Assembly: GCA_021018995.1 (NCBI GenBank)
Contig: CM037586.1
Span: 21,132,394-21,196,393, forward strand
DNA from: Chloranthus sessilifolius
Lineage: Eukaryota > Streptophyta > Magnoliopsida > Chloranthales > Chloranthaceae
Length of the DNA stretch: 64,000 nt
Reading direction: 5' to 3'
Positions 1-11,516 of this stretch are shown piece after piece. The notes below the pieces were generated by a model that was not told the DNA's origin, did not search any database, and worked only from the letters and a program-made list of their open reading frames with translations. Both the position numbers and the translations under genes were made by a program. Each line of letters begins with the position of its first letter. Positions within the stretch are counted from its first letter, which is position 1.

Positions 1-1374
1 TTTCAATTCATCTTAAGGGATTTGGGGAAGCTTTATGTCTTCATGTTTTACGTCATTTCTGACATGTGGGCTATGATTTATATGTGTTTAGGTATGAACA
101 TGGTCACGGGTGTGAGGGGCTATCTAGATCGAGACAGATTTGTTTTAATTTTTCGTCAAGGTAGGGAAATCCCTATACCATGTGTATTTGATACGACTAG
201 CATGTGAATTATGATATGATGTGGTTTGTCATCAATTACTCTTGAGTTTTGCATAAGCTTTTAAAAATGTGAATGTGTAAGCATGTGTGCATGTTTGAAA
301 TTCGTATTATGAAGTGAGAATCTTTCAAGATTCATTTTGATAAATGTGTGTGAAAGAAGGTGCTTTTAACTTTCTAATTTAGATATAATTATCACATTAC
401 ACGGCGATAAGCTATATGTATGCGCTATGATTTAAGGTTGAATATGTGAATACCTAATAGACGCGACGGTATAACTATGACCAACGGGGCGGGATATCCG
501 TGACCGGTACGGCGAGATATCCGTACAACCCTTTGTTTGATCTTGTGAATTCTACCGGCCAATGGTAATTGTATTCGGCACAAGTATCCATCATTTTTGG
601 GACCTTGGGTACCATGTGAAAATGGTTCATATGAATGACGATGGTGAGTATTCCATTGGGGGCTCGATGCTATATGCTCGAGGGACTATTTAAGTGAGCA
701 GTTTAAGTTTTTCTTTTATTATGAGAATGAGTTTTGGAAAATCATGTGTTTAAATCTTGGAAAATGGTAATTGATCTCAGTTTTGGTTCAAGTCATAGAC
801 CTTTAAATTGTGAACCTCCGTATGAGAAAAATCATATTTCGTTTATGTCATAAGATATATGTGTGATGTTAAGAATCTGCATGCTATTAGTATTTCCCTA
901 CTGGGCTTATGTTGACTTAGAGGATCCTGCAAGGGTAGAGATTCTGAATTTCTCTCCTGAGGAGGACTCAGAGCCTCATCTTGAGAATTGTTTTGTCTGT
1001 GAAAAGCACAGGTAGGTCCTGCTTTGGAACGATGGGTTATAGTATGGTTTTTGTGATGTAAAGAACATAAACTTTTGGATTATAGTTGTATTATTCTTTT
1101 GTGAACCATGTTTCGGTGATGGTCGGCCATCACCAGTGGTTCTTTTTGGTTCTTCTGCACATGAGTTTTTACATGAGATTAGAACTGTTATTTTGTCTTT
1201 TGAGATATAGAATTGGAGATTTTTTTTTTGCCAATGATGATTCTATCTGTTTAGCTAGATTTCCTATTTTATTTTCGCTTCGTGTGTGGATGTGCCTAGT
1301 GTTCCGTTCGGGGATTAGCCTTAGTGCCGATCCGACGATCCGGGTTTCGCGATTAGGAAATTCGGGCTATCATA
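1..1374 (+). repeat. 5' LTR of element A (partial)
   Basis: Position 1 corresponds to 9610 in the 3' LTR, and the match runs to the LTR end, so about 0.8 kb of the LTR lies off the window. The LTR ends in CTATCATA just before the primer site. Relative to the 3' copy it lacks about 50 bp near 915. It holds the conserved block GTGACCGGTACGG near 500 that also occurs in the LTRs of families B and C. Confidence 0.92.
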
Positions 1375-1376
1375 GT

Positions 1377-1394
1377 TGGTATCAAAGCGTAGGC
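1377..1394 (+). other. Primer-binding site of element A
   Basis: TGGTATCAAAGC begins two bases after the LTR end. It differs by one base from the plant initiator-Met tRNA primer site (TGGTATCAGAGC) that is intact in element B. Confidence 0.85.
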
Positions 1395-1499
1395 TCTAGA
1401 AAATTTCTTACAAGTCTTAGATTAGACTAGATGTTTAAGATATTATTGGAATATAGGGACCTTCTATTGATGGAACGGTTGTTTCATTATAACAGATTA

Positions 1500-2800
1500 A
1501 GATGTATCCAAGAAGTAGAGGACAACCTAGAGGCGGTCGTGGGAGAAGTTTAGAGAGTTGGGATGAGACCCCTACGGGTTCTGGTAGAGATCAAAAAAAC
1601 CCTTCGGATGAGAGAGATCAGAGAGAGGAGGCTATTAGGATGGCATGGGCCATGGATATTGTGGCTGTCGCCATCGCTCAGCAGGCTACTGCCATGGCTC
1701 AACAGACGACACTACTGGTTGCCAATAATGTGAACCATCAACAGCCACCACCACCACCTCCTCCAGCACTATTACCCTCATCATTTGTTGACTTTAGGAG
1801 ATTGAGACCTCTTAGTTTCTATGGGCAGACGGATCCGCTTGAGGTGAAAAAATGATTAAATCAAATTGAGAAGTTTCTACAAAGACTTCAGAGCACTGAG
1901 GATGAGAAGGTTGGCTAGGCTTCCTTCCAGCTTGAGGGTGATGCCAATCCGTGGTAGAAATCGGTACTGAAAAAGAGAGGTTGAAAATCCTCACAGTCCA
2001 TGGACTTGGACGGAGTTTGTTGAGGTGTTCAACAAAGAATACTTTCCCAAGCAAGTGAGGAATCAGATGAAGAAAGATTTTGCTAATTTGGATCAAGGAA
2101 GTATGACCGTACGAGAGTATGGTACTAAGTTTATGAGGTTATCGAGGTTCGCACCGAAACTAGTAGCCACTGAATTGATGAAGGCCAGTAAATTTGAAGA
2201 AGGCCTAAGGCCAAATGTGCGAGATAGGATTTCAGTGTTGGAGCTAGAAACCTATGCAGAAGTGATGGGAAAAGCAATTGTGGCCAAAAGAGATATAAAT
2301 AATATGTATAAAAGGCGGGATCAACACAAGAATAAGGCATACCAAGGGAGAGCAAGTGACTACGACTCGAGGAATAAAAAGCTGAGATTTATAGCACCAA
2401 CTCCAGTTTCAAGATAACCTGCCTACATAAATTATCCCATGCTACTAGTATCTTCTCCTATGAGACCTTTCCGTATAGATGGCCCTGCTCAGAGTCAGTC
2501 TAAAGGAGTAGCAGTTACTCAGGGATTCTCGAGAGCAACGTCGTCGAGTCCCCAAATCACGTGTGCCCATTGTGGCAAATCTCATAAAACTTCTGATTGT
2601 ATACATGGCACAGGAGGATGTTTTAAATATGGAAAGATGGGCCATATAATCACAGATTTCCCGAAACTGATAAAAGAAGGTACGATTTCATCTGCTACCA
2701 CGCAAAGGCCTACGAGACCTACCATACAAGGTCGTGCTTTTATAGCGACCGCCGAAGATGCTCGGGCAAGTAATGACGTTATCCAAGGTATAATTTTCTA
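1500..2800 (+). pseudogene. gag region of element A (fossil)
   Basis: Degraded capsid/nucleocapsid region. It shows the chromovirus gag signature around YFPKQVR, MTVREYGTKFMRLSRFAP and KFEEGLRP, which is closely matched in element B, and a remnant of a Cys/His nucleocapsid knuckle near 2560-2660. The N-terminal part is rich in Gly/Arg, followed by a Pro-run linker, as in B. Not functional. Confidence 0.88.
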
Positions 2801-2929
2801 GTCATGTTTAATTTAGTTTAATTGCATTTTAGATGAAGAAGGTGCATAAATAAGAATGATCTACTAGGCTTCTAGTTGTGAGTGTTTAACTTTGCCATGC
2901 ATGCCTAATTATCTAGTATATGTATTAAC

Positions 2930-5900
2930 ATAGGTACCTTACAACTACATAAAGAAAATGACGGTGATCGTTGTGATGCACGAGTTCTAATAGACCTAGG
3001 GTCTACCAACTCGTTTGTGACTTCGAAGTTTGTGAGAAGATTGAAGGTCGTTCCCGAAGCATTGGAGTTCATTTTGGACGTGTCAGTTCCTACAAGAAGT
3101 TTAGTGACTACAAACACGTGTTGCCGATCTATTATCGTACAAGTTGAAGATTACGAGACGATGATGGATCTCATTTTATTGAATATGCAAGGATTCGATG
3201 TACTCCTCGGTATGAATTAGCTATCCGCTTATCATATGAGTGTAGACTGCCTATGAAAAGTCATCATGTTCCGTCCACCGAAGCAGAAGTCTTTCCGATT
3301 TTTTGATGACAGGGGTAGATTATACCAATCATCTCCGCGGTACGAGCTAGGCGGATGATGTGAAATGGATGCGATGGATACCTAGCATTTCTATAAGAGA
3401 AATGGGAAGTGAAGAATGTCATCACTGGTGTTCTAATTGCTTGTGAGTTTACGAACGTGTTTCCTAATAACTTACCAGGGCTATCACTGGATCGAGAGAT
3501 TGAATTTGCAATCGAATTAGCACCAGGCACAGAGCCAGTATCTAAAGCACCTTACCGAATGGCTCCTATCGATTTGACAGAATTAAAGGCTTCATAAGAC
3601 CTAGTGTGTCTCCTTAGAGAGCACCAGTCTTGTTTGTCAAGAAGAAAGACGGGTCGATGAGACTCTGCATCGACTATCGTCGATTGAACAAGCTGACGAT
3701 CAAGAACAGGTACCCCTTACCTAGGATTGGTGACCTCTTTGATCAGTTGCAAGGGGTGAAATTCTTTACAAAGATTGACTTGAGATCGGGGTATTATCAG
3801 CTGAAAGTGAAGGCCGAAGATGTTCAGAAGACTATGTTTAGAACCAGATATGGACATTATGAGTTCCTGGTGATGTCTTTCGGCTTGACTAATGCACCAT
3901 TTTCGTTTATGGATCTCATGAATAGAGTGTTTAAACCACATCTTGATACGTGTGTGGTGGTATTCATGGATGACATTCTCATTTATTCGAAATCCAGGGA
4001 AGAACACAAGTAACACTTATGCATTGCTTTACAGATGCTACGAGAGTATCAGTTATATGCCAAACTCAGTAAGTGTGAGTTCTGATTAGAGCAAGTGAGC
4101 TTTCTAGGCCACGTAGTCTCAAAAGCAGGTGTAACAGTTGATCTAGCAAAGATTAAGGTAGTAGTAGATTGGGAACAACCAAAGACTGTGACTGAGATTC
4201 ACAGTTTCCTCGGTCTGACTGGGTACTATAGAAGATTTGTAGAGAGATTTTCCAAAATTTTCGGACCACTCACACGACTTACAAGAAAATATGTTAAGTT
4301 TGAGTGGACTAGTGAATGTGAAGAGAGTTTCCAGGAATTTAAGAAACGGCTTACCTCCGCACTAGTATTAGCTATTCCATTAGGCAGTGGAGGATTCGAT
4401 GTATATAGCGATGCTTCGCACAGCTGCTTAGGCTGTGTACTCAATCAGAATATGAAGGTTATTACTTACAGGTCAAGACAACTTAAGGATCATGAGAAGA
4501 ACTATCCGACACATGATCTTAAGTTAGCCAAGGTGATCTTTGCACTTTAGATCTAGAGACATTATCTATATGGTGAGACCTACGAGATCTTCCCAGATCA
4601 CAAAAGCCTCAAGTACCTATTTACGCAGAAGGAATTGAATATGAGGCAATGGAGATGGATTGAATTTCTCAAGGACTATAATTGCTCTACTCAGTATCAC
4701 CCAGGTAAAGCAAACATCATGGCAGATGCGTTGAGCCAGAAGAATTCAGCTCAGATAGCTAGTCTTGTTATGGGACTCTATCGATGGAAATTATTAGAAG
4801 ACCTTTCTTTGTATGATAAGAATATTGAGGTCAAAGTTTCAGGTGCCTTGTTGGCTAACATCACAATCAGACCAATAATTTTTTACCGCATCTATGAATT
4901 CCAGATGGAAGATGGAGAGCTCTTAAAGATTAGACAAGGCGTGACAGAAGGCACTAGAGTAGATTTTCCTATTAAGGAAATAGATCATTACTATTCAGAG
5001 GACGCCTATGCATACTGATTGATGCCAATCTGCGGCAAAATATATTAGACGAAGCTCATAAGTCCAAGTATGCTATTCATCCTGGTGGTACCAAGATGTA
5101 CCAGGATTTAAGGAAGAACTATTGGTGGAGAGGATTGAAGAAAGATGTGGCCGAGTACATATCTAAATGTTCAGTGTGTCAGCAAGTAAAACTAGATCAT
5201 AGACACCCAGCAGGTCTATTGCAACCTCTACCAATACTCGAGTGGAAATGGTAGTCAATCTCCATGGATTTCATTATAGGATTCCAAGGACGGCGAAGTG
5301 TTATAATGCTATTTGGGTGGTCGTAGATCGCCTAACAAAATCAACATATTTTCTGCCCTACAACACAACATATACGGCAAGCAAATTAGCAAATTTGTAT
5401 ATGAAAGAGATCTTCTGATTACACGGTATTTTGACGAGCATTGTTTTAGATCGTGACCCGTTATATACCTCAATATTTTGGCAAAGATTCCAAGGAGGCA
5501 TGGGCACGAGGTTGGATTTCAGCTCAGCGTTACATCCACAAACAGATGGTCAGACTGAGAGCGTCAATCAAATCATTGAATATATGCTTAGAGCATGTAT
5601 AATCGACTTTCAGGGATCATGGGATCAACATTTACTGTTGATTGAGTTTGCATATAATAACAGTTTTTAGCAAAGCATTAGGGTGGCTCTGTATGAAGCG
5701 CTGTATGGACGGAGATGTAGATCTCCGATCAATTGGGAAGAAATTAGCAAAAGTTTACATTGGGTCCGAAAGAGTTAGAGAAAAATACATAAGTCGTTCA
5801 TATGATTCGAGAAAGGATTAAGATAACTCAGAGTCGGCAGAAGAGTTATGCCAATATCAAGAGAACCAGCATGGATTTCCAACTGGGAGACTATGTATTT

Positions 5901-6308
5901 GTGAAGATTTCACCGATGAAAGGTGTAATGTGCTTCAAAAAGAGTGGGAAGCTAAGTCCCCGCTACATTAGACCTTTTGAAGTATTAGGGAGAGTTGGCG
6001 AAGTTTCATATAGGGTCGCTTTACCCCCGCAACTTGATAGAGTGCATGATGTCTTTCACATCTCAATGCTACGACGGTACATCAAAGACCCAACGCACGT
6101 GCTGGATTACCAACCAATTGAAATTCAAGAAGATTTAACTGTCAAGGAAGAGCCAGTGCAAATACTTGATCGAAAGGAACAAATTTTGTGTATGAAGAGC
6201 ATTTCGTTAGTGCTTGTAAAGTGGAGAAATCATCCAGCTGAAGAGGCTACTTGGGAGAGTGAGGCGGAAATTAAGGAGCAATACCCTCAGTTGTTCAGTG
6301 AGAGTTGA
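2930..6308 (+). pseudogene. pol region of element A: PR, RT, RNase H, INT, chromodomain (fossil)
   Basis: Parts in order, with rough bounds. Aspartic protease lies around 2980-3220 (a DLGSTNSF stretch where the family has D-S/T-G). Reverse transcriptase lies around 3450-4250, with [12 protein letters not shown], the DLRSGYYQ motif and the catalytic-type FMDDILIYS. RNase H lies around 4320-4740, with DASHSCLG and ending in ADALSQK. Integrase lies around 5030-5750, with a zinc-knuckle portion, the core motif HPQTDGQTE and FAYNNSF. The C-terminal chromodomain-like part lies near 6150-6300, with VKWRNHPAEEATWE. Domain order and the chromodomain are diagnostic of a chromovirus. The region carries many breaks and is a fossil. 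Confidence 0.93.
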
Positions 6309-6464
6309 GACGAGTTATGAAATTGTAAATTTCCTTACTGTTAATGAATATGAGACTTGCTAAGAAGTTATGATTTGATGAAATAGTGAGATCGATTAAG
6401 TAGAAATTGAAAAAAATTACAATAAAGTTGAATGAAAAGCAGAAGATTTGCTATTTTCTGTCAA

Positions 6465-6794
6465 ACCGTTCAATCGAAACCTAAAACCGTTCGATCGATT
6501 TGACAAAAAGAGAGACACGGGCTATCTGTGAAAACCCTTTGATCGAAGGTGGAAACTATTTGATCGAAATCACAAAGGCAATGAGCCAAATGTGGACTGG
6601 AATAATGAATTGTGAAAACCGTTCGATCGAAATAAGGGAATGATCAATCAAAATATGAAAACCGTTCGATCGAAATATGAAAACCATTCAATCGATTTGA
6701 AACCGTTTAATTGAATTTGTTAATCAGTGCATTTATGAGCAAAACTGATCGAACGATTTCAAAAGCGTTCGATCGATTTTGATCTTATATATAT
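6465..6794 (+). promoter_or_regulatory. Palindrome cluster plus TATA box upstream of the extra gene in element A
   Basis: About ten copies of a degenerate unit of the form CCGTTCGATCGAAA or ATCGATTT lie between 6465 and 6780, with TCGATCGA as the shared self-complementary core. The cluster ends at a TATA-like TATATATAT at 6786-6794, about 235 bp before the start codon of the additional gene. The same arrangement is seen in element B. Its role as an internal promoter is inferred from this repeated layout, not shown. Confidence 0.55.
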
Positions 6795-7020
6795 GGGCGT
6801 GCGATTTTTAAGTCAAAAAATTAGAAACTGTTCTTTTTCTTCTTGGGGGTTTCTTGTTCTCTTATTGGGAGACCTTCAGACTTAAATTCCAAGCATTTTG
6901 GAGCTTGATTCCACATATGACTGAGATCCAAATCACTTTTAAAGGTAGAAATTTGAAAATATTCTAGTTTCACTTAGTTTATTTGCAAAACCCTAGTCTT
7001 TGTGATTTGTTGTGGTTATA

Positions 7021-8220
7021 ATGGCACCCAAAACGCGACAAACGTCAAAGCAACCAACATCACGACCGGGTTCGTCACAACCACAACCATCACAACCATC
7101 AGTACCTCGACCACCACAGTCATCCTGACAATCGGTGCCACAGCCACCACCCCAACGACGTGAGCAACCCAATGAGTGGTGGGTCGAGAAGGATTTTAAA
7201 ACTGAATGGATAATAGATAAAAAGTTGTTCACAAAGCGTGAGGAGACAGATTGGGCTTTTAGGTACGTTACTAGAGCCAGTTTAGAGGGTGTACTCCAAC
7301 CTTTTAACAAGTACTACTACCCTCACCTTGTGAGATTATTTTACCAGAAAATGCACGACAGTAATAAATCAAGGACCCTTTGCACCAAAATTGACAATAG
7401 AAATTACGAGTTTACCTATTCTGATGTCTTCAATGCCATGGAGTGCAACAAGAAATATAGTAGCGAAATAGAATTGGCAAAGCCATTCCCAGCACCTGTG
7501 GACTATAAGGTTATGGCAGAACAAATGACCCAGGGCAGGCTCGGGTCTGGTTTAGCAGTCAAGAGAGTGGATTTACCGCACGAGCTGTGGATGCTTGATA
7601 CTATCTTTAAGTGTAATCTATACTCGTTGCCACATAAGACAGAGAGTGGGAGAGATTCAGATGGCTCTATTTTCTGTGTTTAATGGGCGATGGTTTTGTG
7701 CGCCACAGGTCATTTTTGAGGGCATGAAATATGCTAGGAAGAAGATATTAGAGGGGGCAACGAAACCCATTGACGACATACCTTATGCCCGTCTTATTTC
7801 CATTATGATTGAGGATTATGTCGGCGATGATCGTATACTCTTTCAAGGAGTGAACCGAAATTAACCGATTGATAAAGAAATGGAACAAGACCTACACTAT
7901 AAAGGAATGGAACAAGACCTATAACCGATTGATAAAGAGACCGCGAGATGAAGTGCAAGCACCACTAGAGCCACAGGACCAAGAACATCCTAATCAAGGA
8001 GCACCAGTTCAAGATGAGCCGGCTGCAACAGTACCACCTCAACAGCGAACTTAGACCCATACACCCCCACAACACTCGAGTGCTCTTGCACATTTCATTG
8101 CCAATGTTTACCTACAGCACATGGCGACTGCACAAGCATGGATTCCGAAGGCATCAAGTTCAGGTGCGGGGGGACCCAATGACGATGAGGACTAGCCTGG
8201 TGATGGCATGGCTTGAGTGA
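7021..8220 (+). pseudogene. Additional gene behind pol in element A, plant-transposon-protein-like (fossil)
   Basis: A gene in the same sense as pol, placed between the integrase end and the polypurine tract. It starts MAPKTRQ, followed by a Ser/Pro/Gln-rich stretch and then a core with the patterns YYPHLVRLFYQKM, TKIDNRNYEF, AEQMTQGRLGSG and VDLPHELWMLD. The same patterns occur in the matching gene of element B, which shows that the gene was inherited with the family rather than picked up here. The core (segment ending in an R-L-F-Y block, then an F-x-x-x-D-V block) resembles the 'putative plant transposon protein' domain; I infer that from memory and it needs a profile search. Additional ORFs behind pol are known in some plant Ty3/gypsy lineages, with unknown function. 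Broken in this copy, with a few breaks. Confidence 0.7.
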
Positions 8221-8784
8221 TAGATGCGAGGTTATAGCTTTCTTTTTTGGGTGTTTAGAATGTTACTTTTTAAGAAATTGTAATTAAAACAGGTGAAATG
8301 GGACGTAGGTCCTTTGAAACTATTGTAGTATGGTTGCCACTTCGTGAATCTTTAAAACTATTGTGGCATACTTGCCACTTGATAATCTAAGATAACTTTT
8401 TGGATATGGTGGAATGGTAAATTTATTTTTGTGAACTATTCGAATGTGCATATGATTGCCTTTACAGGGTGTGCAAGTTATGAATGTGCTTGTGTGCAGG
8501 TGAGATGGGCGGCTTAAACTGACCCACTTGGTTGTGTATGTGACAGGGAATACCATCCTTTCTGTGTGATGTGTGTGTTGTTAATTAGCTGTGATCTAGC
8601 CTCGGCTAGCATTTTATATAAGTTATGATTTCATGAGTCCTCGTTAACGGATTGGATTCTCTAATAGGGGGAAACTTTGATTATTAGATGTCTTGTGATT
8701 AGGAATGCTTGACTCCATAGGGAGTGACATACCACTATGGAAACCAAGAGAATCCTTCATCAATTTTCAGGGACAAAAATTTCT

Positions 8785-8797
8785 AAGGAAGGGAGAA
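8785..8797 (+). other. Polypurine tract of element A
   Basis: AAGGAAGGGAGAA lies directly before the 3' LTR and matches the position and style of the tract in element B. Confidence 0.85.
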
Positions 8798-11032
8798 TGT
8801 AATGTCCTAAAAATTCAGATCTTTGAACAATACATCGCGATGAAGGTATGTATGAACCATACCCCGACTAGTCACACACCTGATAAGATAAAGTAGTAAT
8901 GTGAGTTAAGTTGACTTAAGTTTTTAATTTAGAAAGAAAAGGTGAAGGTATGTATGAACCATTAATGAGGTATTGTACGCCGAAGTGCAGTGTATGTGTT
9001 TAACACTCTAGTTGAGCTTGTAAGTATAAGAGACAAATGTTAAGAGAAATAAATTCTCTTACCCTAGGTTGTTGAGATAAGTTATTGAGAAGAGAGAGAA
9101 GGAGAGTAAGCTTTGAATTCATGTATGTGCGTGCAAGATGAGATCTTGTGTGTGAAATCAAGGAACCGGGATCGAGGTGAATTTGAGGATCTCAAAATCT
9201 GAAAGACCTAGCTGAAACGAGAACTTAAGGATCGAAGAATTGATCAACATAAAGGTAAGAATTATTATTTAGTTGTATTTTGTAATATGTGCTAGAAATC
9301 TAGTATGTATGTGTGTAGAAATTCAAAGAATAAGAGTGTAGTTTAAGGAAAATAAGTTAAGGCTGGTGAATGTGCAAAATCCGACAAAACCGACCGATCG
9401 AAATAAGTGACCGTTCGATCGGTTTTGTCAAAGAGGACAAAGAGTGTGGTTTTTAAAGAAACCAATCGATCGATTTGAAACCGATCGATTGGAATGTGGC
9501 ACCGGACCAAAAGTTTGGTTTCTCAATGAGTAAACCAATCGAGCAATTTGGGGAAACCGACCGATCGGTTTGGAATCGATCGATCGATTTGGCCATATTC
9601 AAAACTTTGTTTCAATTTGTCTTGAGGGATTTGGGGAAGCTTTATGTCTTCATGTTTTATGTCATTTCTGACGTGTGGACTATGATTTGTATGTGTTTAG
9701 GTATGAACATAGTCACGAGTGTGAGAGGCTAGCTAGATCGAGACAGATTCATTTTAACTTCTCGTCGAGGTAGGGAGATCTCTATACCATGTGCATTTGA
9801 TACGACTAGCATGTGAATTATGATATGATATGGTTTGCCATCAATTACTCTTGAGTTTTGTATAAGCTTTTAAAAATGTGAATGTGTAAACATGTGTGTG
9901 TGTTTAGAATTCGTATTATGATGTGAGAATCTTTCAAGATTTATTCCGATAAATGTGTGTGAAAGAAGGTGCTTTTAAATTTCTAATTTAGATATAATTA
10001 TCACATTACACTACGATAAGCTATATGTATGAACTATGATTTAAGGTTGAATATGTGAATACCCGACCGACGCGGTGGTATAACCGTGATCGACGCAGCA
10101 GGACATCCGTGACCGGTATGATGAGATATCCATACAACCCTTTGTTTGATCTTGTGAATTCTATTGGCCAACGGTAATTGTGTTCGGCATAAGTATCCAT
10201 CATTTTTTAGACCTTGGGCACCATGTGAAAATAGTTCATATGAACAACGATGGTGGGTATTCCATCGGAGGCTCGATGTTATATGCTTGAGGGACTATTT
10301 AAGTGAGTAGTTTAAGTTTTTTTTTTGTTATGAGAATGAGTTTTAGAAAATCATGTGTTTAAATCTTGGAAAATGGTAATTAATCTTAGTTTTGCTTCAA
10401 CTCATATACCTTTAAATTGTGAACCTCTATATGAGAAAAATTATATTTTATTTATATTATAAGATATATGTGTGATGTTAAGAATCTGCATGCTATTAGT
10501 ATTTTCCTACTAGGCTTATCTTGTTAGCTCATCCCTCGACTATACGTCACAGGTACAGGAGCTGAGGTTGACTTAGAGGATCCCGCAAGGGTAGAGGATC
10601 CTAATTTCTCTCCTGAGGAGGAGGACTTAGAGCCTCATCCTGAGAATTATTTTGTTTGCTCAAAGCACGGGTAGGTCCAGCTTTGGAACGATAGGTTATA
10701 GTATGGTTTTTGTGATGTAAAGAACATAAAATTTTATATTATAGTTGTATTATTCTTTTGTGAACCATATTTCGGTGATGTCGGCTATCACCGGTGGTTC
10801 TTTTTGGTTTTTCTGCCCATGAGTTTTTACATGGGATTAGAACTATTATTTTATCTTTTGAGATATAGAATTGAAGATTTCCTTTTTGCCTATGATGATT
10901 CTATCTGTTTAGCTAGATTTTTTGCTTTATTTCCGCTTTGTGTGTAGATGTGCCAAGTGTTCCATTCGTGGATCGGCCTTAGTGCTGATCCAACGGTCCG
11001 AGTTTCGCAATTAGGAAATATGGGTTATCACA
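8798..11032 (+). repeat. 3' LTR of element A
   Basis: 2235 bp, starting TGTAATGTCC and ending TTATCACA. It contains a palindrome array (about 9375-9600, cores CGATCGATCG and CCGATCGG) at the same relative place (about 570-800 from the LTR start) as the arrays in LTRs B and C. It also has the block near 10060-10135 with GTGACCGGTA that is conserved in all three families. Confidence 0.92.
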
Positions 11033-11516
11033 CCTGGTATCTTCACACTTCCATATGTCGCGTACGGTGGCGGGAGGAGGATAAAACTCCTGCTAACTAT
11101 AAAATTTGATAATTTTATGATGTTGGACCATGATAGAGAGCTCAAGTATGACATCGCATTATCCACCCAAGAAGAAAGTAGTTGACCACTATTTCATAAA
11201 GTTGTTGAATAAAAAGCTACCCCCAGATCAATAAACCTTATCTGCCCTTCACCCTTTATTTCTTTTCGGACAATGAGTCAAAAAAATTTCAAAATCTCAT
11301 CGAGGATAAAACCGAAAAATCTCGAATGGCAAGTGATGCAATCACTCATTATCTATCATTCACCCCATTCTTGATTAAAACCTACGATGCGTGATGATCG
11401 TACAGAACTTACAAAAATCTAGCCCAACATGTGGCTGAAATAATCAAACTACTTTCCAACATGAAATCATTGTAAGCACACTCCAGGATATTTGTAAGGT
11501 CACTAAAAGTCCCACC
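11033..11516. other. Unassigned spacer between two LTR elements
   Basis: No gene or repeat was recognised. It starts with CCTGGTATC directly after the LTR of element A, which looks like the beginning of a primer site but diverges at once. No open reading frame of note. Confidence 0.5.

Larger units (their letters stand above)
1..11032 (+). mobile_element. Ty3/gypsy chromovirus A (Tekay/Del-like), 5' end outside window
   Basis: LTR retrotransposon in plus orientation. The end of the 5' LTR, a primer-binding site, gag, protease, reverse transcriptase/RNase H, integrase with a C-terminal chromodomain-like part, an additional gene, a polypurine tract and the whole 3' LTR appear in that order. 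The chromodomain and the Met-tRNA primer site place it among plant chromoviruses, most like Tekay/Del (family knowledge). The element is a fossil, with on the order of a dozen or more breaks in its coding parts. A by-eye comparison of about 240 bp at the start of the 5' LTR copy with its 3' partner gives roughly 90% identity, so it is clearly older than element B in this window. The 5' flank is outside the window, so no target duplication can be checked. Confidence 0.93.

Noticed and set aside
1086-1430. 114-codon frame at the end of the 5' LTR of element A
   Set aside because: It runs across the LTR end and primer site; a chance frame.
9375-9600. tRNA or other structured RNA gene in the palindrome-rich part of LTR A
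   Set aside because: Only short self-complementary words; no cloverleaf or pol III boxes.
11033-11045. TGGTATC after the 3' LTR of element A as a second primer site (tandem element)
   Set aside because: Similarity stops after seven bases and no gag follows.
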